Shown: positions 57,887-64,000 of the stretch, piece after piece | Layout: every line of letters begins with the position of its first letter | Numbering within the stretch: position 1 is the first letter of the stretch | Notes under the pieces: generated by a model | Seen by the model: the letters and a program-made list of their open reading frames with translations, nothing else | Databases searched by the model: none | What the model was told of the DNA's origin: nothing | From: Hymenobacter sp. HSC-4F20 | Lineage (GTDB): Bacteria > Bacteroidota > Bacteroidia > Cytophagales > Hymenobacteraceae | Assembly (NCBI RefSeq): GCF_019599275.1 | Contig: NZ_JAHZTD010000002.1 | Coordinates: 1,240,001 to 1,304,000, forward strand | Length of the DNA: 64,000 nucleotides | Reading direction: 5' to 3' | Position numbers and translations under genes: made by a program

Positions 57887-60859
57887 ATGAAGGTTTCTAC
57901 TTCACAGCCCTTTCAAATAGTTTATTCACTGCTCGAACACGAGTATTTAGGGTATCTTTTTGAATCGTACGTAGTGCAGCGGAATCAGCGTGGACAGCTT
58001 ACGCTGCAGCACCAAACGGTATCGGCCAAGAATGCGCCGGAATTTGCCGATGGTCTGGACGAAATCGATTTCGAGCTGATTGCCCTCACCGACCAGATTC
58101 AGCAGGACGCTGTTATCAAGGAGTTCTGGTCGAAAAAGACTACCCCGGCCGACTTTTTCCTAAAAATCTACGACGCTGATAAAGGCGACAAGGGGCTACA
58201 GGAAGCCATTTGCCAGTACGTGCAGGAGCGCATGGGCCAGATACTAGAGCGGCTACAGGGCAAGCAGGTATTCATTATGGGCAAGGACGGGGAGCCTACC
58301 TGGCGCGAAATCAGCGTGGCTTCGGAGCGCGCCTCCGTGCTGTTCCACTTCCGCCGCAACGAGGACAGCACCCACTATTTCCCCACCATTCAGTACCAGG
58401 GGCAGAAGCTCGATTTTCAGTACAAGAACGCCGTGATTGTGTGTGAGCAGCCGGCCTGGCTGCTGCTCGACGACGTGCTGCACAACTTCCACAACGATGT
58501 AGATGGCAAGAAAATCAAGCCCTTCCTCAACAAGAAATTCATTGTTATTCCGCGGCAGGTAGAAGACAGCTACTTCCAGCGCTTCGTGGCTCCACTGGTA
58601 GAATCGTTTGATGTGCACGCGCGTGGCTTCGATATCCGCTCGGAGCGCTACGTGGCGCGCCCCCAGCTTACCTTCTCAGATGCCCCCGGCGCTACCGTGG
58701 TAACCGCTCCCCCACGGGCAGCGGCCCCGGCAGGCCGGCGCAGCCCGGCCGCCTCGGTAACCGCTGCCCCTGCCGAAGCCGCAGTATCGGAGCACATCCA
58801 TTTTGACCTGAGCTTCCGCTACGGCGACCATACCGTGCACACGGCCCACAGCAAGCGGGTATGCGTAAAGCTGGAGAAGAAGGAAGATAACTACATCTTC
58901 CACCGGCTCATTCGCAACCTCGACCGGGAACAGGAAATCATCAGTGAGCTGCACGACCGGGCTCTGGAGGTGCGCAATGGGCGCGCCGTGCTGGAAAAAG
59001 CCACCGCCTTCCGCTGGCTTCACCACCACGCCGACGAGCTGGCCCGCCTGGGCTTCACGGTGCAGCAAGGCCCTACCTCGGGCAAAGACTACTTCATTGG
59101 GGCCGTGACGGTGCAGGTGGGCATCACGGAAACCAACGACTGGTTTGACGTGCACGGCACCGTACGCTTTGGGGAGTTTGAGGTTCCGTTCATTAAGCTA
59201 CGGCCCTACATCTTGGGCAAGCGCCACGAGTTCCGCCTACCCAACGGGCAGATTGCCATTATTCCGGAAGAGTGGTTTACCCAGTATCTGGAACTGTTTG
59301 CCTTTTCGGAAGAGCACCACCACAGCCTTACCCTGCGCAAGCACCACCTCGCTCTGGTTTCGGACTTGCAGAACGGCAACCTGGCCACGGTAGTAATGTC
59401 GCGCAAGCTGGAGAAGCTGCGCGAGTTTGAGGTAGTGGAAGACCGGCCCCTGCCCCTTTCTTTCCGCGGAGAGCTGCGCCCCTACCAGAAGGCGGGCTAC
59501 AACTGGCTACACTTCGTACAAGAATACCAGTTCGGGGGCTGCCTGGCCGATGATATGGGCCTGGGCAAGACAGTACAGACGCTGGCCATGCTGCTGCAAC
59601 GCAAGGAAAGCGGCGCGGCCAAAGGCGCGGCTTCGCTGCTGGTGATGCCGACCTCCCTGGTCTATAACTGGATGACCGAGGCTTTCAAGTTCACGCCTAC
59701 CCTGCGCCTGCTCATCTATACCGGCACGTACCGCGACAAAAATGTGGAGCAGTTTGCCGAGTACGACCTGGTGCTGACTTCCTACGGCATTGTGCGCCTG
59801 GATGCAAATCTGCTTAAGACCTACAAGTTCGACTACGTGATTCTGGACGAGTCGCAGGCCATCAAGAACCCGGGCTCCACTACCTCCCAGGCCGTGCGGA
59901 GCCTGCACTCCCGCCACCGCCTGATCCTGACGGGCACGCCGGTAGAGAACAGCACCATGGACCTGTGGTCGCAGATGTCGTTTATCAACCCGGGGCTGCT
60001 GGGCACCCAGGCGTTTTTTCGCAAGGAGTTTCTCAAGCCTATCGAAAAGGGCAAGGATGAGGCTAAAACGCGCCGCCTGCACACGCTCATCAAGCCCTTC
60101 ATTCTGCGCCGCCACAAGGCTCAGGTGGCCCGTGAGCTGCCCGAGAAGATTGAGAACCTGAGCTACTGCCCCATGACGGAGGAGCAGCAGCAGTGCTACG
60201 AGGAAACCAAAAGCTTTTACCGCAACAAAATCCTGCAGAGCATTGAGGAGCACGGCACGGCCAGCACCCAGTTCATGCTACTGCAGGGCCTCACGAAGCT
60301 GCGCCAGATTGCCAACCACCCACGCATGGCCGACGAAGCCTACGCCCACGAATCGGGTAAGCTGCGGGAGGTGGTCCGCATGATCAAGAGCGTAGTATCG
60401 GAAGGTCACAAAGTTTTGGTATTCAGCCAGTTCGTTAAGCATCTTGATATTGTACGGGCCTCTCTGGATGAACGCCAGATTGAGTACGCCTACCTCGACG
60501 GCAATACCCGCGACCGGCACCAGGAGGTAGCCCGCTTCCAGGAAACTGAGGACCTGCGTGTGTTCTTGATTTCGCTGAAGGCCGGCGGCGTCGGGCTTAA
60601 CCTCACCGCCGCCGACTACGTGTTTATTCTCGACCCCTGGTGGAACCCCGCCGTGGAGGCCCAGGCCGTGGACCGCGCCCACCGCATCGGGCAGCAGCGC
60701 ACGGTGTTCACCTATAAGTTCATCACCCAGAACACAGTGGAGGAGAAGATTCTGGCTTTGCAAAACAAGAAAATTCAATTGGTTACGGACCTCATCACCA
60801 CCGACGAGGCCATCATCAAGAGCCTGACCAAGGAAGATATTGAGGAGTTGCTGGGGTAA
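57887..60859 (+). CDS. SNF2-family DNA-dependent ATPase/helicase
   Basis: A 990-residue protein. The C-terminal 460 residues are a full SNF2 motor: motif I 'GGCLADDMGLGKTVQTLAML' near residue 550, motif Ia 'ASLLVMPTSLVYNW', motif II 'VILDESQAIKNP' (DESQ where most have DEAH), motif III 'HRLILTGTPVENSTMDLWSQM', motif IV 'KVLVFSQFVKHLDIV', motif V 'LISLKAGGVGLNLTAADYVF' and motif VI 'DPWWNPAVEAQAVDRAHRIGQQR'. The first half (LEHEYLGYLFESYVVQRNQRGQL...) has no zinc-binding SWIM motif that I can see and no named domain. It translocates on duplex DNA to move proteins; start at 57887 (MKVSTSQPF). Confidence 0.92.
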   Translation: MKVSTSQPFQIVYSLLEHEYLGYLFESYVVQRNQRGQLTLQHQTVSAKNAPEFADGLDEIDFELIALTDQIQQDAVIKEFWSKKTTPADFFLKIYDADKGDKGLQEAICQYVQERMGQILERLQGKQVFIMGKDGEPTWREISVASERASVLFHFRRNEDSTHYFPTIQYQGQKLDFQYKNAVIVCEQPAWLLLDDVLHNFHNDVDGKKIKPFLNKKFIVIPRQVEDSYFQRFVAPLVESFDVHARGFDIRSERYVARPQLTFSDAPGATVVTAPPRAAAPAGRRSPAASVTAAPAEAAVSEHIHFDLSFRYGDHTVHTAHSKRVCVKLEKKEDNYIFHRLIRNLDREQEIISELHDRALEVRNGRAVLEKATAFRWLHHHADELARLGFTVQQGPTSGKDYFIGAVTVQVGITETNDWFDVHGTVRFGEFEVPFIKLRPYILGKRHEFRLPNGQIAIIPEEWFTQYLELFAFSEEHHHSLTLRKHHLALVSDLQNGNLATVVMSRKLEKLREFEVVEDRPLPLSFRGELRPYQKAGYNWLHFVQEYQFGGCLADDMGLGKTVQTLAMLLQRKESGAAKGAASLLVMPTSLVYNWMTEAFKFTPTLRLLIYTGTYRDKNVEQFAEYDLVLTSYGIVRLDANLLKTYKFDYVILDESQAIKNPGSTTSQAVRSLHSRHRLILTGTPVENSTMDLWSQMSFINPGLLGTQAFFRKEFLKPIEKGKDEAKTRRLHTLIKPFILRRHKAQVARELPEKIENLSYCPMTEEQQQCYEETKSFYRNKILQSIEEHGTASTQFMLLQGLTKLRQIANHPRMADEAYAHESGKLREVVRMIKSVVSEGHKVLVFSQFVKHLDIVRASLDERQIEYAYLDGNTRDRHQEVARFQETEDLRVFLISLKAGGVGLNLTAADYVFILDPWWNPAVEAQAVDRAHRIGQQRTVFTYKFITQNTVEEKILALQNKKIQLVTDLITTDEAIIKSLTKEDIEELLG

Positions 60860-61453
60860 ACTGCTTGCCGTTGCGTAACTGCACGAGAAGGCTGCCGCTC
60901 GGTAGCCCAGCAGCTTTGATTTTCTTCTGCATTTCCCCTTTGCGCAGCTGGCAGTACCCCGGATGAGGCAGCGAGCCAGGGCCTAAGAAGCAGCGCGTAT
61001 GGGCACCTTCGAGCTGACCTTGACCGAGGTAGATACTGTGACGAGCCTGAGGAAGCTCTACCAACCCGGAACGCGCCTAAAGATGTTCGGGCCCCAATAT
61101 GGTGCTTAATGGAGGCGCACTGGGCTTGCCTGGGCAATGCGGGCGGGTGAGAAGTGAAGTATCTGGACCGTACAGCCGTGCCAGCTACCTACTCTGTAGA
61201 GAGTGGAGTTATAGGCCCAGCAGAACCCGGTATGTTGTACCGTTGAATAAGCCGCCCACCTGAATCAGGTTCATTTCTACGAAGGATGGGAGACAGATAA
61301 GGCCTATTTTAAGCCAAGAAGCCGACTCTGAAAGCTGATTCTACTCGGTTTACCTCAACAGCAAGAGATTATTTTTAGAATAATTTTACTATTTTATATA
61401 AACAATTCAATCCTTTACTATCTTCCGTCAGCATACCTGACTAATTCCTCACT
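60860..61453. other. Intergenic region with one doubtful minus-strand frame
   Basis: About 590 bases. A minus-strand frame (60816-61064) encodes 'HTRCFLGPGSLPHPGYCQLRKGEMQKKIKAAGL', which has some protein-like character, but it overlaps the helicase end and has only a weak start. The right third (61330-61440) is AT-rich and probably promotes the next gene. No repeat was seen. Confidence 0.35.
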
Positions 61454-63148
61454 ATGATGACGACTATTACGCCTTGGCTTCGTGCTGGTGCGCTGGCCCT
61501 GGGCCTAGCCATACCGGCCAGTTTACACGCCCAAACCTGGCAATGGGCCTCAGCCCATGCCGCAGGTAGCACCGGTAGCTCCGTGATATACGCGGCGGCC
61601 GTGGATGCTGCCGGCAACACGGTAGTGGCTGGTCTGTTTTCGGGTACTTCTACCTTTGGTACCACTACGTTGGTTAGCGCCGGGGGCACCGATGTATTCG
61701 TAGGCCGCCTGAGCCCGACTGGCACCTGGATTCAGGCCGTGCGGGCGGGGGGCACCGGCGACGACGTGGCTCTGGCCGTGGGTGTAGATGCAGCGGGAAA
61801 TGCTGTGGCCGCCGGGTCCTTTAAGGGGGCATCGGCCGCCTTTGGCTCAACCACCCTACCCAATGCCGACAACAGCGGCGGCACCTCCGACGGTTTTGTG
61901 GCCCGCCTGAGCAGTGCCGGCACCTGGACCCAGGCCCTGCGCATGGGCGGCTCCGACAACGACGGTGTCATGGCGCTGGCGCTGGATGGAACCGGTACGG
62001 CTGTAGTGGCCGGTAATTTCTCCAGCAACACGGCTACGTTTGGGGGCACTACCCTCACCAACGGCAACACCGACCGGAGCAATGATGTGTTTGTAGCCCG
62101 GTTGGCCGCCGACGGCACCTGGGGTCAGACTGTGCGGGGCGGGGGTGCCGGCGACGACTTCGTGCAGGCCCTGGCCCTGGATGCCAGCGGCAGTGCTGTC
62201 ATTGCCGGCCACTTCGCCCGCAGCACCGTTACTTTCGGCACCATTACCCTGAACAACGCGAACCCCGGTCAGTACAGCAGCGACGTGTACGTGGCTCGCC
62301 TGAGCAGCGCCGGCACCTGGACCCAGGCCCTGCAGGCCGGTGGCCCAGGTAACGACTACGGCCGCGGGGTAGGCATTGATGCCAACGGCAACGCCTACGT
62401 AGCAGGCAACTTTGCCAGTCCTACCATCAGCTTCGGCAGCACTACCCTCGCCAATGCCACTGCCAGCGGCAACACTTCGGATATTTTCGTGGCCCGCCTG
62501 AGCAACGCCAACGCCTGGACGATGGCCGCCCGGGCTGGGGGCGCTGAAAACGACTATGCCAATGCGCTGGCAGTGGATAGCAACGGCAGCGCCAGTGTGG
62601 GCGGCCTGTTCCAAGGCGCTACCTCAACGTTCGGCGCTATTGCGCTGACCAACGCGGACCCCACCGGGGCCAAATTCGACATTCTGGTAGCTCGCCTGAG
62701 CAGTGCAGGTGTTTGGAATTTGGCGCTGCGGGCTGGGGGCGTCGGCGACGACTACACCAATGCCCTGGCCCTGGATGCCAGCGGCAACGCGGCGGTGGGC
62801 GGCAACCTGAACAGCTCACCCGCTACCTTCGGCTCCATCAGCCTCAACAGCGCCGGCTCGGCCTTCATTGCCAAGCTGCAGGGCCTGACCACTAACAGCA
62901 AGACGGCCCGGGCGGCCTCGTTATTGAGCCTAGCTCCGAACCCAGCCCGCAGCCAAGTAGAGCTTACTTGGATAAAGCCTGAACCTCGCGCCCTGCCCGT
63001 GACTCTCCTCGATGGGCTAGGCCGGGAGGTGCGCCGGCAGATGCTACCAGCCCAGGCTACCCGTACCCACCTGAACCTAAGTGGGCTGGGCTCGGGCCTA
63101 TACATCGTCCGCATTGGCGAATCGGCGCAGCGGCTGGTGGTAGAGTAA
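61454..63148 (+). CDS. T9SS-exported protein with seven beta-propeller-type repeats
   Basis: A 564-residue secreted protein. Signal peptide (LRAGALALGLAIPASLHAQ) and then seven repeats of about 65 residues, each built around 'GGxGDDxxxALALDASGNAxVAGxF', followed by 'TFGxxTLxNA' and 'VARLSSAGTWxxAL'. These are SBBP-like units that usually fold into a beta-propeller. The end is a T9SS sorting domain ('LLSLAPNPARSQVELTW ... LGSGLYIVRIGESAQRLVVE'). Ligand unknown; it should be released or attached at the cell surface. The start may be either of the two adjacent ATGs. Confidence 0.87.
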   Translation: MMTTITPWLRAGALALGLAIPASLHAQTWQWASAHAAGSTGSSVIYAAAVDAAGNTVVAGLFSGTSTFGTTTLVSAGGTDVFVGRLSPTGTWIQAVRAGGTGDDVALAVGVDAAGNAVAAGSFKGASAAFGSTTLPNADNSGGTSDGFVARLSSAGTWTQALRMGGSDNDGVMALALDGTGTAVVAGNFSSNTATFGGTTLTNGNTDRSNDVFVARLAADGTWGQTVRGGGAGDDFVQALALDASGSAVIAGHFARSTVTFGTITLNNANPGQYSSDVYVARLSSAGTWTQALQAGGPGNDYGRGVGIDANGNAYVAGNFASPTISFGSTTLANATASGNTSDIFVARLSNANAWTMAARAGGAENDYANALAVDSNGSASVGGLFQGATSTFGAIALTNADPTGAKFDILVARLSSAGVWNLALRAGGVGDDYTNALALDASGNAAVGGNLNSSPATFGSISLNSAGSAFIAKLQGLTTNSKTARAASLLSLAPNPARSQVELTWIKPEPRALPVTLLDGLGREVRRQMLPAQATRTHLNLSGLGSGLYIVRIGESAQRLVVE

Positions 63149-63164
63149 CCTTGTTTTTCTTCCC

Positions 63165-63206
63165 CTACCCCGCAGCGGCCCGTGGCCACTGCGGGGTAGT
63201 CTTTTT
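63165..63206 (+). terminator. Intrinsic terminator of the repeat-protein gene
   Basis: CTACCCCGCAG (63165-63175) and CTGCGGGGTAG (63189-63199) are perfect complements, followed by TCTTTTTC. It lies 17 bases after the stop. Confidence 0.88.
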
Positions 63207-63301
63207 CAGGGCAACTGGGTTGGCCGGCCACCGGACGACAGGAACAGTAACTTTTCTGTTACTGCCAGAAGCAACGCGTAAGCCGAATCAGGTAAGTGCT
63301 G

Positions 63302-63748
63302 CTAGTTAGTGAGCTGGTTCCCGTCGCAGTTCTCCGGGCACTTCTCGTAGCTTGCCGCAAGCAGATATTTTGCGGCCAGCCGCTTGCCAGGCAGCAGGTC
63401 ATTGCCGTTCAGGTCCACGCCTACCAGCACAATGCCGTGCCCGTGCTCCCTATTGTCGGCATCCAGAACGCGGTAAATCCGTAGTCCGGCACACTCCTTG
63501 GGCTCCAGGATCTGCTGGATAATGGACTTATTGCAGTAGTTAGAGCTAGTGTTGTGCTTATACTTATTCTTATATGCCCTGGCGTATTCCCGCGCCTTAT
63601 CTTCCTCTACTTCCTTGCCGGCCCCGGGCTTAAACGGCTTCTTCCGGCGCTTGCCCCAGTCGGCGTCGCCTCGCCCCGACCTGGTCAGCAGATACACTGC
63701 CCCGGCCGCCAGACCAGCCAGAGAAAGAGTTGCAGTTGAGTTTTTCAC
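63302..63748 (-). CDS. Small membrane-anchored hypothetical protein
   Basis: A protein of 148 residues from a GTG start (VKNSTATLSLAGLAAGAVYLLTRSG), the first 22 residues forming one membrane helix. A Lys/Arg/Glu-rich segment follows (GKRRKKPFKPGAGKEVEEDKAREYARAYKNKYK), then a compact domain with four Cys ('YCNKSIIQQILEPKECAGLRIYRV' and 'SYEKCPENCDGNQ'). An ATG at 63826 would add 26 residues, which look less natural before the helix. No family recognised. The Cys pattern may indicate disulfides in the periplasm. Confidence 0.6.
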   Translation of the reverse strand: MKNSTATLSLAGLAAGAVYLLTRSGRGDADWGKRRKKPFKPGAGKEVEEDKAREYARAYKNKYKHNTSSNYCNKSIIQQILEPKECAGLRIYRVLDADNREHGHGIVLVGVDLNGNDLLPGKRLAAKYLLAASYEKCPENCDGNQLTN

Positions 63749-63915
63749 GGAAAGCAGGATGTAGGTGGGAAAGAAACTAGCGGAGGCCGTTGCTGGTCCC
63801 GGAGTTAAGTAATATAATGAATTCATTTATTTTTTACACTTATTTGACACACCCATCTGCTCCGCACTTTCTTGTGCAAGAAGGGAAGACATTCCGCTCA
63901 GCAGCAGTGCCAAAT

Positions 63916-64000
63916 CAGGTAGAGCGTTGTACAGAGCGGAGCTGAAGCAGCGCCACGGTTTCGTTGCGCTGTGTAGCCGGTAGTGCTGCTCCTACTGTGC
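63916..64000 (-). CDS. Possible 3' end of a gene running off the right edge
   Basis: On the minus strand one frame is open from the window edge to a TGA at 63918-63916 and reads 'TVGAALPATQRNETVALLQL' before ending 'RSVQRST'. The composition is protein-like, but 27 codons are too few to be sure. No function. Confidence 0.25.

Noticed and set aside
60816..61064. Minus-strand frame overlapping the helicase end
   Set aside because: Some protein-like character, but the start is weak and it overlaps a solid gene; listed only in the region note.
1..64000. tRNA or rRNA genes
   Set aside because: No T-loop GGTTCGAATCC-type sequence in a fitting cloverleaf and no rRNA sequence was found by eye; a tRNAscan run would settle it.

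Overview
The window is about 64 kb of GC-rich bacterial DNA that looks like a Bacteroidota chromosome, most likely Hymenobacter or a close relative in the Cytophagales. This rests on protein content and layout, not on a marker gene: there is no rRNA gene here. Supporting signs are three proteins with C-terminal Por/type IX secretion (T9SS) sorting domains, PorT-like outer-membrane barrels, carboxypeptidase-D/TonB-type proteins, a fused DAHP synthase/chorismate mutase, TAnnTTTG promoters without Shine-Dalgarno sequences, and high GC.

Layout. 1-3.2 kb: acetyltransferase (cut by the window edge), DHH phosphoesterase, fumarase. 3.3-9.7 kb: an ECF sigma factor with an anti-sigma/TonB fusion, pointing away from a von Willebrand-type secreted protein, then an outer-membrane barrel. 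9.9-14.6 kb: an aromatic amino acid operon (prephenate dehydratase, aminotransferase, prephenate dehydrogenase, DAHP synthase/chorismate mutase). It is preceded by two tandem Phe/Tyr-rich leader peptides, each followed by an intrinsic terminator. 14.7-20.3 kb: TPR protein, acyltransferase, and a duplicated pair of genes (lipoprotein phosphoesterase plus barrel). 20.5-26.2 kb: a histidine kinase with a cNMP domain, a response regulator fused to a flavoprotein, and a T9SS lectin-like protein. 26.7-35.8 kb: radA, a TlpA-like protein without its cysteines, radical SAM/SPASM, an XRE regulator, an aspartic-protease-like protein, erythromycin esterase and small proteins. 35.9-43.2 kb: inositol monophosphatase, lnt, rsmI, pterin dehydratase, MFS efflux, Zn-alcohol dehydrogenase. 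43.5-49.4 kb: small disordered proteins, a PPP-type phosphatase, a second sigma/anti-sigma pair and a GH64-like secreted glucanase. 49.8-64 kb: glyA, tatC, rpiB, rbfA, a methyltransferase, a LolC/E-type permease, a SNF2 helicase, a T9SS repeat protein and a small membrane protein.

Two features stand out. The first is the tandem attenuator of the aromatic operon, which would let both Phe-tRNA and Tyr-tRNA supply gate transcription twice in series. The second is a family of seven intergenic palindromes of about 80-105 bp. Their arms each contain a smaller stem whose sequence changes in a compensating way between copies, so structure rather than sequence appears to be kept. Starts were moved from the longest open frame wherever family N-termini, signal peptides or overlaps argued for it, and this is stated in each entry. 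All functional names come from reading motifs by eye; no database search was run.
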